Part shown: piece by piece, positions 49,667-58,259 of the stretch
Layout: each line of letters starts with the position of its first letter
Position numbering within the stretch: the stretch's first letter is position 1
Source: Microlunatus flavus
Lineage (GTDB): Bacteria > Actinomycetota > Actinomycetes > Propionibacteriales > Propionibacteriaceae
DNA length: 64,000 bases
Reading direction: 5' to 3'
Assembly: GCF_900110855.1 (NCBI RefSeq)
Contig: NZ_FOFA01000004.1
Coordinates: 302,616 to 366,615, forward strand
Notes under the pieces: model-generated
What the model saw: the letters and a program-made list of their open reading frames with translations, nothing else
The model's database searches: none
Told to the model about the DNA's origin: nothing
Translations under genes and position numbers: made by a program

Positions 49667-51070
49667 CTACTGGAACAGCTGGTTGATCTGGTTGTTCACC
49701 TCGGTCAGCGAGGACACGTCCGCCTTGCCGGACAGGACGTTGTCGAGCGCCGGCAGCATCAGGTTGTAGATCTCCGAGGCGTGGTCGGTGATCGGGAAGA
49801 GGAACGTCGTCTTGTCCGTCACCTGGTTGGTGAAGGGCGTGACGTCGATGCCCTTGGCCTTCCACGCCGCGATGGCCTTGTCGGTGGCCGACGGGATCGC
49901 CGGGAAGACGATCGCCGCGTCGCCGACGATGTTCTGGCAGTCCGGGGACGCCAGGTACTCGACCCACTTCGCCGCGGCCGGCTTGTTCTTCGAGCCGATC
50001 CAGATGGAGTCGGCCAGGCCGTTGTACATGCTGGAGCGCTTGCCGGACGGGCCGATCGGGGTGGGCGCGAGGCCGGTCTCGATGCCCTTGGTGTCGAAGA
50101 GCGCGTTGGTGCTCCACGAGCCGTTGGTGACCATGGCGTACTTGCCGGCGCCGAAGATCGTCGACTCGGTCTGGCCGGTCACGGCCGCGACGCTGGGCAT
50201 GTAGCCCTTGTCGATCAGGCTCTTGAACCAGGTGATCGTGGTCTGGAACTGCGGCTGGTCGAAGTTGTAGTGGGTGCCCCACGGGTTCTTGTCCGTCGCC
50301 GTCCAGGCCGGCGAGGTGGAGCCGGTGTACATGCTCCACTGCGTCTGCCCGTTCGGGCCGCCCGAGTTGCCGTCGAGCCCGAGCCCGTAGACCTTGACCT
50401 TGGACTTGTCGAAGCCGGGCTCGTCACCGCGACGGCCGCTGGTGTCCATCGTCAGGTGCGCGATGACCTTCTCGTACGTGCCGCCGTCCTGCGGGTTCCA
50501 GGCGAGGTTGGCGAGGTCGGACTCCTTGATGCCGGCGTCGTCCACGTACTTCTTGTTGTAGAACAGCCCGATCGTGTCGAAGTCCTTGGGCAGGCCGTAG
50601 CGCTTGCCGTCCTGGCTCTTCCACAGGTCGGCCAGGCCCGGCTGGTACTGGTTGACGTTGATCCCGTCCTTGGCCAGGGTCGGGTCGAGGTCGACCAGCT
50701 GGTCCTGGTTGGCGAACTCGCCGAACTTGGACAGGTGGTCGGTGAAGACGTCGGGGGCGTCGCCGGCGACGAAGCCGTTCGTCAGCTTGTTCCAGTAGTC
50801 GTCCCACGCGAACTGGCTGATCTTGACGGTCACGTTCGGGTTGGCGGTGTGGAAGGCGTCGGCGCACTTCTGGTACGCCGGCAGCTGGTTGGAGTCCCAG
50901 AGCCAGTAGTTGACCTCGCCGGTCGCGGTGCTCGTGTCGATCGCGTCGCCGTCCGAGCCGCCGCCACCACCGCTCGAGTCGGAGCCGCCCCCGCCGCACG
51001 CGGTGAGGGTGAGGCTCATCGTCGCGAGGCCGATGACGACGGCCCCCAGCTTCTTGCGCATTCCAGCCAT
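49667..51070 (-). CDS. ABC sugar importer, extracellular solute-binding lipoprotein
   Basis: Family 1 solute-binding protein, 467 residues. Lipoprotein signal (RKKLGAVVIGLATMSLTLTAC, Cys25) followed by a Gly/Ser linker, then the two-lobe sugar-binding fold starting EVNYWLWDSNQLPAYQ. Together with the two permeases upstream it would bring in an alpha-galactoside such as raffinose or melibiose, as judged by the divergent alpha-galactosidase gene. ATG 51070; ATG 51061 would also fit. It is the last gene of the operon, an unusual but known order. No ATPase gene is present; a shared MsiK-type ATPase elsewhere is likely. Confidence 0.92.
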   Translation of the reverse strand: MAGMRKKLGAVVIGLATMSLTLTACGGGGSDSSGGGGGSDGDAIDTSTATGEVNYWLWDSNQLPAYQKCADAFHTANPNVTVKISQFAWDDYWNKLTNGFVAGDAPDVFTDHLSKFGEFANQDQLVDLDPTLAKDGINVNQYQPGLADLWKSQDGKRYGLPKDFDTIGLFYNKKYVDDAGIKESDLANLAWNPQDGGTYEKVIAHLTMDTSGRRGDEPGFDKSKVKVYGLGLDGNSGGPNGQTQWSMYTGSTSPAWTATDKNPWGTHYNFDQPQFQTTITWFKSLIDKGYMPSVAAVTGQTESTIFGAGKYAMVTNGSWSTNALFDTKGIETGLAPTPIGPSGKRSSMYNGLADSIWIGSKNKPAAAKWVEYLASPDCQNIVGDAAIVFPAIPSATDKAIAAWKAKGIDVTPFTNQVTDKTTFLFPITDHASEIYNLMLPALDNVLSGKADVSSLTEVNNQINQLFQ

Positions 51071-51170
51071 CGTTGGCAGGTCCTTTCGGTGTGACGGTCT
51101 TGTGGAGGTGGTGTCCTCGTCGGTCGACGGGGACCTTGCGGGTGGTGCTGCGACGCGGCGGTTCAGCCGT

Positions 51171-52124
51171 TCACTTGACGCCGGAGAAGCCGATCGAGTT
51201 GACGACGCGCTTGGCGAAGAGCAGGAAGACGATCAGCAGCGGCAGCGCGGCGATGAGGACCGCCGCCATCAGCCCCGCCCAGTCGGGCCCGGTGTTCGGC
51301 GTCTGCTGCTTGAAGACGCCGAGCGCGACGGTGAGCACCCGGCTGTCGTCGTTCGTGCCGACCAGGAGCGGCCACAGGTACTCGTTCCACATGTTGATGA
51401 GGGTGAGGATGGCCAGGGTCGTGATCGGCGCCGCGCTCATCGGCAGCACGATGCCGAAGAACAGCCGCAGGTGGCCGGCACCGTCGAGCTTGGCGGCCTC
51501 CTCGATCTCGCGGCTGATGCCCAGGAAGAACTGCCGCAGGAAGAAGATCGCGAAGGGCGTCATGAAGAAGTACGGCGCGATGAGCCCGGGGAAGGTCCCG
51601 AGCAGGCCGAGGTTCTTGATGAGGATGAAGTTCGGCAGCGCCGTGAAGATCTGCGGGACCATCAGCGCGGTCAGGAAGACGAAGAAGACGAGGTCGCGGC
51701 CGGGCCAGCGCAGGCGGGCGAAGGCGTACGCGGCGAGCGCGCTGAAGAAGACCTGCCCCGCCGTCGCCACCACGGCGAAGATCACCGAGTTGCGCAGGTA
51801 GAGCAGGAAGTTGACCGACGCCCCCGACCCGCCCTGGGCCTGGGCCTCCGCCGTCGTGGCCAGGCCCAGCACGCGCTTGTACGCGCCGAGGGTGGCGTCG
51901 ACCGGACCGAGGTCGCCGGGGTGGAGGAACAGCGAGGTCGACGTCGACAGCGACGTCCGCAGCATCCAGTAGAACGGGAACAGCGTGACGAGCATGATGA
52001 CGACCAGGCAGGCCCAGGCGACGACCCGCCCGGGGTTGATCGGCTTGCGCCCGCGGGTGCCCTCGGCGGTCTGGGCGGCGAGGCTCGTCTGCGTCGGCGA
52101 GGCCGGCGTGGCGATGGTGGCCAT
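51171..52124 (-). CDS. ABC sugar permease, MalG type
   Basis: Integral membrane subunit with six helices, 317 residues. The EAA loop that contacts the ATPase reads EEAAKLDGAGHLRLFFGIVLP. It pairs with the MalF-type permease encoded 11 bases upstream. ATG 52124 has GGAGGAGAC directly before it. Longer frames beginning further upstream overlap the other permease and are shadows. N-terminal 30 residues are hydrophilic. Confidence 0.94.
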   Translation of the reverse strand: MATIATPASPTQTSLAAQTAEGTRGRKPINPGRVVAWACLVVIMLVTLFPFYWMLRTSLSTSTSLFLHPGDLGPVDATLGAYKRVLGLATTAEAQAQGGSGASVNFLLYLRNSVIFAVVATAGQVFFSALAAYAFARLRWPGRDLVFFVFLTALMVPQIFTALPNFILIKNLGLLGTFPGLIAPYFFMTPFAIFFLRQFFLGISREIEEAAKLDGAGHLRLFFGIVLPMSAAPITTLAILTLINMWNEYLWPLLVGTNDDSRVLTVALGVFKQQTPNTGPDWAGLMAAVLIAALPLLIVFLLFAKRVVNSIGFSGVK

Positions 52125-52135
52125 GTCTCCTCCTC

Positions 52136-53083
52136 TCAGGACAGGTCGGACTCGCCGGCGCGGAGCAGGCGTAGCTGGACGACGGCGATGATCGCCAGGA
52201 TGATGAACAAGATCATCGAGACGGCGCTCGCGTAGCCGAACTGGCCCTCCTGGAAGCCCTTCTGGATGATGTAGTACTGGATCACCCGCGTCGCGCTGCC
52301 GGGTCCGCCGCGGGTCGTGACGCTCACGGTGTCGAAGATCTGGAACGACCCCGTCACCGTGATCACGAGCACCAGCGCGAGGATCGGGCGCAGCAGCGGC
52401 AGCGTGATGCGCCAGAAGGAGCGCCACTCGGTGCTGCCGTCGACCGCCGCGGCCTCGTACACGTAGTCGGGGATGGTCTGCAGGCCGGCGAAGACGAGCA
52501 GCGCGGTGTATCCCATGTGGCGCCACACGTTGACCGCCGCGATGGTCGGGATGGCGGTCGCGTCGCCGCCGAAGAACGTCACGCGGTCCAGGCCGAGCCC
52601 GGCGAGCATCTCGTTGATGATGCCGACCTGGAAGTCGAGCATCAGGAACCACAGCAGCGCGGCGATGACGTTGGAGATCAGGAACGGCAGCAGGATCACG
52701 GCCCGCACGGCGGTCGACTTCGTCAGCCGCTGCATCAGCACGCCGATGGCCACCGCGAGGATGGTCTGGAAGACGATGTTGAGGACGACGTACTCGACGG
52801 TCACCTTCATCGCGTTCCAGAACAGCGGGTCGGCGAAGAGCTTGGTGTAGTTGCCGAACCCGATGAAGTGCGGCTTGCCGAGCACGTTGTAGCGGGTCAG
52901 GCTGAAGTAGATGCCGCGGAACGTCGGGTAGAGGTAGAAGACGACGAAGCCGAAGAGCGCCGGCAGGATGAACAGCAGCGCCACCCCCAGGTCGGAGCGG
53001 CGGGGCCGCCGGCCGGCACCCTGCGTGGCGCCGGCGCCGGAGGCGTTCGTCCCGGTCGCGACGTCGGCCGTCGCCGCGCTCAT
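52136..53083 (-). CDS. ABC sugar permease, MalF type
   Basis: First gene of the importer operon, 315 residues and six helices. Its EAA loop reads YEAAAVDGSTEWRSFWRITLPLL. ATG 53083 has GGGGAG 8 bases upstream; an alternative longer N terminus is unlikely since it would enter the regulatory gap. A sigma-A-like promoter with an overlapping operator candidate is found at 53217-53245, so the leader is about 130 bases. Confidence 0.94.
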   Translation of the reverse strand: MSAATADVATGTNASGAGATQGAGRRPRRSDLGVALLFILPALFGFVVFYLYPTFRGIYFSLTRYNVLGKPHFIGFGNYTKLFADPLFWNAMKVTVEYVVLNIVFQTILAVAIGVLMQRLTKSTAVRAVILLPFLISNVIAALLWFLMLDFQVGIINEMLAGLGLDRVTFFGGDATAIPTIAAVNVWRHMGYTALLVFAGLQTIPDYVYEAAAVDGSTEWRSFWRITLPLLRPILALVLVITVTGSFQIFDTVSVTTRGGPGSATRVIQYYIIQKGFQEGQFGYASAVSMILFIILAIIAVVQLRLLRAGESDLS

Positions 53084-53216
53084 GGACGCGCTCCCCGCAG
53101 CGGGGCCTGCCCCGCGGAGCGGAGCTCCCTCGTGCACGACGTCATCGTCATTCCCTCCCGAGCGAAGAGCTGTCCAGCGGCCTGCTCGAGGTGAGCGCAC
53201 CACTGCGTTGCGTCGG

Positions 53217-53245
53217 AAGTTACAGCAGTAGATGCACGACGGCAA
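53217..53245 (-). promoter_or_regulatory. Importer promoter with LacI operator-like site
   Basis: Minus strand: TTGCCG (53240-53245), 17 bases, TAACTT (53217-53222). The site TTACAGCAGTAGA (53220-53232, plus-strand reading) covers the -10 and adjoining spacer. It shares GCAGTAGA and the TAC-N4-GTA symmetry with the site at 53429-53442 before the lacI gene. The overlap predicts repression by the neighbouring regulator. The 399-base gap 53084-53482 holds these two sites and otherwise nothing I can name. Confidence 0.7.
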
Positions 53246-53428
53246 GACCCTCCGCACAAGCGATTCTGAACCGCGACCTGAGAGCTTGAATCGTCACAAG
53301 TTCCCCAGAAGTGGTGCTCGTCACCAGAATTCGCCGATCTCGGGCGGCTTCAGGGCCCGATCGGCCTGCTCCTGAGAACTGGCACCGTTGACGGACGACG
53401 CGCACGCCCTCCCCCTTCCCGAGGTCGC

Positions 53429-53442
53429 TCTACCGCAGTAGA
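53429..53442 (+). promoter_or_regulatory. LacI operator-like palindrome
   Basis: TCTACCGCAGTAGA: perfect half-sites TCTAC and GTAGA around CGCA, 40 bases before the GTG of the LacI-family gene. The match to the importer site suggests one repressor controls both directions. Confidence 0.7.
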
Positions 53443-53482
53443 TTGACCGCCCGACGGTAGGGACGAGCCAAGGAGGTGCCTC

Positions 53483-54502
53483 GTGAACGCTCCACCGGAC
53501 ACCGCCGAGGCGGTCCGGGCCGCCACCCGCGCCGACGTCGCCCGGCAGGCCGGCGTCAGCACCGCGGTCGTCAGCTACGTGGTCAACGAGGGTCCCCGCC
53601 GCGTCGCGCCCGAGACCGCCGCCCGGGTCCGGGCCGCCATCGAGGCGCTCGACTACTCCCCCAACCTGGCCGCCCGGGCCCTGCGCAAGGGCACCAGCGA
53701 GATGCTCGGCCTCGTCGTCCCCGACGTCACCAACCCCTTCTTCGCCGAGCTCGCGCAGGCCGTGCAGCGCGCCGCGGCCCAGCGCGGGTTCCTGGTGACC
53801 CTGAGCAGCTCGGGCTCCCGGGTCGACCTCGAGCGCGAGCTCGTCGCCGACCTGACCACGCGGAACGTCGACGGCCTGCTGGTCTCGACGGTGCTGACGC
53901 CGGAGACGCTGCACCTGCTGCCGCGCCCGCGGCGCCCGACCGTGCTGATCAACGTCTCCGCCCCGTTCGCCGGCTACGCCGCGGTCGGCTCCGACGCCCG
54001 CCAGGGCGCGTACGACCTCGTCGACCACCTGCTCGGCGTGCACGGCCACACCAGCGTCGCGCTCGTCATCGGCGAGTCGGCCGAACGCCTGCCCGAGCCG
54101 CGCGAGCGGGGCTTCGCCGAGGCGTTCGCGGCTTACGGGCTGCCGCCCGGACCGGTGGTGCGCACGGAGTTCAGCAGGATCGGCGGGTACGAGGCCATCC
54201 GGCAGGTGCTCGGCTGGCGCCACCGCCCCACCGCGGTCCTGCTCTCCTCCGACCAGCAGGCGTCCGGTGCCTACCGTGCGGTCCGCGAGGCCGGCCTGGA
54301 GTGCCCCGCCGACGTCGCGCTCGTCGCCTACGACGGCACGTCGGAGTCCGAGTTCTGCTGGCCGCCCATGACGGTGTCGCGCCAGCAGGTCGACCGCATG
54401 GCCCAGACCGCCCTCGAGGCCGTGCTCGACCCCCGCAACACCCCCGCCCACCAGCAGCTGCCCACCGAGCTCGTCGTCCGACGCTCCTGCGGCTGCGCCT
54501 GA
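53483..54502 (+). CDS. LacI-family repressor of the alpha-galactoside genes
   Basis: 339 residues: DVARQAGVSTAVVSYVVNEGP helix-turn-helix, hinge NLAARALRKG, sugar-binding core and the C-terminal LVVRRSCGCA ending shared with the paralogue at 47853. GTG 53483 has AAGGAGG 6 bases upstream. It lies between the divergent importer operon and the alpha-galactosidase gene, with two operator-like sites in the divergent gap, so control of both by an alpha-galactoside or galactose is likely. Effector is inferred from context. Confidence 0.9.
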   Translation: MNAPPDTAEAVRAATRADVARQAGVSTAVVSYVVNEGPRRVAPETAARVRAAIEALDYSPNLAARALRKGTSEMLGLVVPDVTNPFFAELAQAVQRAAAQRGFLVTLSSSGSRVDLERELVADLTTRNVDGLLVSTVLTPETLHLLPRPRRPTVLINVSAPFAGYAAVGSDARQGAYDLVDHLLGVHGHTSVALVIGESAERLPEPRERGFAEAFAAYGLPPGPVVRTEFSRIGGYEAIRQVLGWRHRPTAVLLSSDQQASGAYRAVREAGLECPADVALVAYDGTSESEFCWPPMTVSRQQVDRMAQTALEAVLDPRNTPAHQQLPTELVVRRSCGCA

Positions 54503-54535
54503 ACCCTGCCACCCCCCTTGAACAGGAGCCCCACC

Positions 54536-56788
54536 GTGCCCTCCACCGACGGACCGACCTGCATCGCCCTGGGCGCGGCCGGCGTCAGCCTCGTGCTCGA
54601 CCTCAGCGACGGGCGGCTGCCGACCGTCGTGCACTGGGGTGCCGAGCTGGGAGCGCTCGACGCCGGCGAGGCGGCCGCCCTCGTCGAGGCCGTCGCGCCG
54701 GTTCCGACGAACAGCGCCCCCGACCACCCGCTGGCCGTGGCCCTGCTGCCCGAGCACTGGACCGGGTGGACGGGCCGACCCGGGCTGAGCGGCTCGCGCG
54801 GCGGGGCGGCCTGGTCGCCGCGCTTCACCGTCGGGCGCGTCAGCGTGGACGGCGCGGACGTGCCCCTCGGGCCGGGCCTGACGGACGCCGGCGCCGCGAC
54901 GGTCGAGGTGCACGCGTCCGACCCCGACGCCGCGCTCGACCTGGTGCTGACCGTCCAGCTGACGCCCGAGGGCCTGGTGCGGCTGCGCGCCCGCGTGACC
55001 AACGCCGCGGCCGAGGACTACACGCTGCAGGACCTGGTGCTCGCGCTCCCGGTCCCCGCCCGTGCGCGGGAGGTGCTCGACCTCGCCGGCCGCTGGGGCA
55101 AGGAGCGGACGCCGCAGCGCTCGCCGCTGCAGGTGGGCACCCACCTGCGCGAGGGGCGCCGCGGGCGCACCGGCCCGGACGCCGCGACGGTCCTGCACGT
55201 CGGGACCCCGGGCTTCGACTTCGGCCACGGCGAGGTCTGGGGCGTCCACACCGCGTGGAGCGGCAACCACACGCACTACGCCGAGCGGCTCGCCAGCGGT
55301 GAGCAGGTGATGGGCGGCGGCGAGCTGCTGCTCCCCGGCGAGGTCGTGCTGGCCGCGGACGAGTCGTACGAGTCGCCCTGGGTGTACGCGTCGTACGGGG
55401 CCGGCCTCGACGAGGTCGCCCGGCGCTTCCACCGCTTCCTGCGGGCCCGCCCGAACCACCCTGGCCCGGACCGGCCGGTGACCATCAACGTGTGGGAGGC
55501 GGTCTACTTCGACCACGCCAACCACGACAAGCTGCTCGAGCTGGCGCGCCTCGCCGCCTCGGTCGGCGTGGAGCGCTACGTGCTCGACGACGGGTGGTTC
55601 GGGGCGCGTCGCGACGACTCCGCGGGCCTCGGCGACTGGACCGTCTCCCCCGACGTGTGGCCCGAGGGGCTGCACCCGCTGGTCGACGCGGTCACCGGGC
55701 TGGGCATGCAGTTCGGGCTGTGGTTCGAGCCGGAGATGGTCAACGAGGACTCCGACGTCGCCCGAGCCCACCCCGAGTGGATCATGGCCACCGGCGGGCG
55801 GCTGCCGGTCGAGGCCCGGCGCCAGCAGGTCATCAACCTGGGCATCCCCGAGGCCTACGCCCACGTCCGGGACCAGATCTTCGCGATCCTCGCCGAGTAC
55901 GACATCGCCTACATCAAGTGGGACCACAACCGTGACCTCGTCGACGCCGGCACGCAGCCCGGCGGCCGGCCGGGCGTGCACGAGCAGACGCTGGCCTTCT
56001 ACTCACTCGTCGACGAGATCAAGGCGGCCCACCCCGGCCTCGAGATCGAGTCGTGCTCCTCCGGCGGCTCCCGGGTGGACCTCGGTGTGCTCGAGCGGAC
56101 CGAGCGCGTGTGGGTGTCGGACTGCATCGACCCGCTCGACCGGCAGCAGATGAACCGCTGGACGACGCAGCTGATCCCGCCGGAGATGATGGGCTCGCAC
56201 ATCGCCTCGGGGCAGTCGCACACCACCGGGCGCCACCACGACCTGCGCTTCCGCGCGGCCACCGCGGTCTGGGGCCACCTCGGCGTCGAGTGGGACCTCA
56301 CCCGGGCCACCGAGGCCGAGCTGGCCGAGCTCGCCGACTGGATCGCCTTCTACAAGCAGCAGCGCGGGCTGCTGCTGCGCGGCGACGTCGTCCGGATCGA
56401 CTTCCCCGACGACGCGCTGATGGCGGGCGGGGTCGTGGCGCCGGACCGGCGCAGCGCGCTCTACTCCTTCGCCTCGATGACGCGCAGCGAGGTCGCGGTC
56501 CTCGGCACCGTTCCGCTGCCCGGGCTCGACCCGGACCTGCGCTACACCGTCACCCCGGTGCTGCTCGACCACGCGCCGGGCGGCGCGGTCCCCCCGCCGT
56601 GGTGGCACGTGCAGGCCACCGGCACCCACGACCACGCCCTGGCCGAGGTGCTCGGGCGGCACCGGCTCGTCGTCGCCGAGCGCGGTCCCCTCGTCCTGAG
56701 CGGCGCCGCCCTCGGGCGCACCGGCCTCTCGGTCGCGCCGACGAACCCCGAGCAGGCCGCGATCTACCTCGTCGAGGCCGTCGGCTGA
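54536..56788 (+). CDS. Alpha-galactosidase, glycoside hydrolase family 36
   Basis: Cleaves terminal alpha-1,6-galactose from melibiose, raffinose and stachyose, in the cytosol since no signal peptide is seen. 750 residues, normal for GH36. N-terminal beta-supersandwich, then the TIM barrel with DDGWFGARRDD, LWFEPEMVNEDSD, nucleophile Asp in YIKWDHNRD and acid/base Asp in VWVSDCIDPLDRQ, plus the ESCSSGGSRVD motif. GTG 54536 has AGGAG 7 bases upstream and lies 33 bases after the repressor gene; TTG 54518 is less likely. Its end overlaps the convergent MarR gene by 25 bases. Confidence 0.96.
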   Translation: MPSTDGPTCIALGAAGVSLVLDLSDGRLPTVVHWGAELGALDAGEAAALVEAVAPVPTNSAPDHPLAVALLPEHWTGWTGRPGLSGSRGGAAWSPRFTVGRVSVDGADVPLGPGLTDAGAATVEVHASDPDAALDLVLTVQLTPEGLVRLRARVTNAAAEDYTLQDLVLALPVPARAREVLDLAGRWGKERTPQRSPLQVGTHLREGRRGRTGPDAATVLHVGTPGFDFGHGEVWGVHTAWSGNHTHYAERLASGEQVMGGGELLLPGEVVLAADESYESPWVYASYGAGLDEVARRFHRFLRARPNHPGPDRPVTINVWEAVYFDHANHDKLLELARLAASVGVERYVLDDGWFGARRDDSAGLGDWTVSPDVWPEGLHPLVDAVTGLGMQFGLWFEPEMVNEDSDVARAHPEWIMATGGRLPVEARRQQVINLGIPEAYAHVRDQIFAILAEYDIAYIKWDHNRDLVDAGTQPGGRPGVHEQTLAFYSLVDEIKAAHPGLEIESCSSGGSRVDLGVLERTERVWVSDCIDPLDRQQMNRWTTQLIPPEMMGSHIASGQSHTTGRHHDLRFRAATAVWGHLGVEWDLTRATEAELAELADWIAFYKQQRGLLLRGDVVRIDFPDDALMAGGVVAPDRRSALYSFASMTRSEVAVLGTVPLPGLDPDLRYTVTPVLLDHAPGGAVPPPWWHVQATGTHDHALAEVLGRHRLVVAERGPLVLSGAALGRTGLSVAPTNPEQAAIYLVEAVG

Positions 56789-57303
56789 CCCGCGGGCGGG
56801 CCGGGCTCGCCCCGGCCCGCCGAGCCGGCGAACAGCCGCACCAGCGTCTGCTCGAGCTGCTCCCGCGCGGCCGGGTCGAGCCCGGCCACCAGCGAGTCGT
56901 CGACGACCCGCAGGGCGGCCTCGGCCTCGGCCAGCACCGCCGCGCCGCGCTCGGTGACCTGCAGGTCGGCGCGCCGGCCCTGGCTCGTCGCCGCGCCGCG
57001 GTCGACGAGCCCGCGCCGCTCGAGGTGGGCCACCGTCGTCTGCATGCTCTGCGTGGTGACCGAGGCCCGGCGCGCGAGCTCGCTGTAGGAGAGCCCCGCC
57101 TGGCGTCGGAGGTGCCCGAGCGCCGACAGGTGGTGGTAGGCGAGGCCCAGCTCGGCCAGCCGGGCCTCGACGCCCTCCCGGGCGCGCCGCCCCAGGCCGA
57201 TCAGCAGCACCGACACGCTCGGCGCCGGCGGGACCGCGCGCGGCGCCTTCCCGGTCGCCGCCTCCCCGCTCGTCGCCTGCTCGCTCGTAGCCTCCTGGGT
57301 CAC
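56764..57303 (-). CDS. MarR-family transcriptional regulator
   Basis: 179 residues. Winged helix-turn-helix in the middle (LSYSELARRASVTTQSMQTTVAHLERRGLVDR) with long N- and C-terminal helices for dimerisation. MarR proteins commonly repress a divergent gene and release on binding phenolic ligands. Here the divergent neighbours are small membrane proteins. A 21-base palindrome (57327-57347) in the 51-base gap is the likely operator. GTG 57303 is the best start; no clear ribosome site. Confidence 0.88.
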   Translation of the reverse strand: MTQEATSEQATSGEAATGKAPRAVPPAPSVSVLLIGLGRRAREGVEARLAELGLAYHHLSALGHLRRQAGLSYSELARRASVTTQSMQTTVAHLERRGLVDRGAATSQGRRADLQVTERGAAVLAEAEAALRVVDDSLVAGLDPAAREQLEQTLVRLFAGSAGRGEPGPPAGQPTASTR

Positions 57304-57326
57304 AGACCTACTCTGCCGCTTGGCCC

Positions 57327-57347
57327 ACCTGCAGTCTGACTGTAGGT
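57327..57347. promoter_or_regulatory. MarR operator-like palindrome
   Basis: ACCTGCAGTC and GACTGTAGGT surround a single T; 9 of 10 pairs match. It overlaps TAGGTT (57343-57348), the -10 of the leaderless DUF6010 gene, 6 bases before ATG 57355, and stands 23 bases before the MarR start, so it can control both. Confidence 0.72.
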
Positions 57348-57354
57348 TGCGGTC

Positions 57355-57789
57355 ATGGAGATCCTGAGGTTCGCCGGCCCCGTCCTCGTGGGCCTGGTCT
57401 TCGTGGCGGTGATGTCGCTCGTCCGGGACGACGGCAGGCGGTGACGGGTCGACGCCGTGGTGGTCGCCGGGGCCAGCGGGACCTACCTGGCGACCGGCAC
57501 CTTCGGGCCGGTCGAGCTGCTGCTCGCCGCGCTGGTCCTCGTCGCCGCGTACCGGGGGCTCGGGTCCTGGCGCTGGATCGGCGTCGCCTGGCTGCTGCAC
57601 ACCGGGCTCGACCTCGTCCACCACCTCCAGGGCGTCGAGCTCCTGCCCTGGGCCCGCGGCTCCGCGCTCGGGTGCGCGATCTGCGACCCGGTGATCGCGC
57701 TGTGGTGCTTCACGGGCGGCCGGCCGCTCGACCGGCTCCTCGCCGGCCGGCGGCCGGTGCGTCCGGCGTCCGCCGGCGGCGCGTCGTGA
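57355..57789 (+). pseudogene. DUF6010-like membrane protein gene with in-frame TGA
   Basis: Reading one frame from ATG 57355 gives MEILRFAGPVLVGLVFVAVM then SLVRDDGRR, TGA at 57442-57444, then RVDAVVVAGASGTYLATG and the rest to 57789. The two parts join without frame change into what matches a full DUF6010 protein (about 144 residues; conserved WIGVAWLLHTGLDLVHHL and SALGCAICDPVIALWCF). So the gene carries one nonsense codon, probably from CGA (Arg). Translation could restart at GTG 57457, giving a 110-residue C-terminal part. TAGGTT 6 bases upstream gives a leaderless start. Read-through, sequencing error or recent loss are possible. Confidence 0.82.
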
Positions 57790-58259
57790 GGGCCGCGCTG
57801 CTGGCCGCCCACGTGCTGGCGGCGATCGTCCTCGTCGGCCCCGTGACCGTCACGGCCAGCGTCTTCCCCCGCTACGTCCGGGCCGCCGCGGCCAGCGGAC
57901 CCAGCGCGACCGCGGCGCTCGCCTCGGCCTCGGCGATGCACCGGGTGTCGCGGACGTACGCCGTGGCGGCGCTGGCCGTCCCCGTGCTCGGCGTGGCAAC
58001 CGCCGGTGCCCTCGGGGTGCTCACGCAGGGATGGGTGCTCGTCGCCATGGCGCTCACCGCGGTGGCCGGGCTGGTCCTCGCGCTGGCCGTCGTGCCTCAG
58101 CAGCGCCGCGTGCTGCTCGACGTCGCCGGGCCGGCCGGCGCGGCCGACGTGCCCCGGCGCCTGGCCCGGCTCGCCGCCGTCACCGGGGTCTTCAACCTGG
58201 TCTGGGCGGTCGTCGTGGTGCTCATGATCCTGCGGCCCGGCTCGACGACGGGGGTCTGA
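57786..58259 (+). CDS. DUF2269-like membrane protein
   Basis: 157 residues with four predicted helices; the opening LLAAHVLAAIVLVGPVTVTASVFPRYVR resembles DUF2269 family proteins of unknown function. GTG 57786 overlaps the DUF6010 stop (GTGA), indicating translational coupling, which argues that the C-terminal part of DUF6010 is still translated. The gene belongs to the unit under the MarR operator. Confidence 0.75.
   Translation: MRAALLAAHVLAAIVLVGPVTVTASVFPRYVRAAAASGPSATAALASASAMHRVSRTYAVAALAVPVLGVATAGALGVLTQGWVLVAMALTAVAGLVLALAVVPQQRRVLLDVAGPAGAADVPRRLARLAAVTGVFNLVWAVVVVLMILRPGSTTGV

Noticed and set aside
53321-55981. 886-codon open frame antisense to the LacI and alpha-galactosidase genes
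   Set aside because: Val/Gly/Asp/Arg-rich text mirrors the codon pattern of the real genes on the other strand; no domain.
57442-57444. TGA in the DUF6010 gene as a selenocysteine codon
   Set aside because: The aligned position in the family is an Arg-rich run, not Cys, and no SECIS-like hairpin follows directly. A nonsense change from CGA is simpler.
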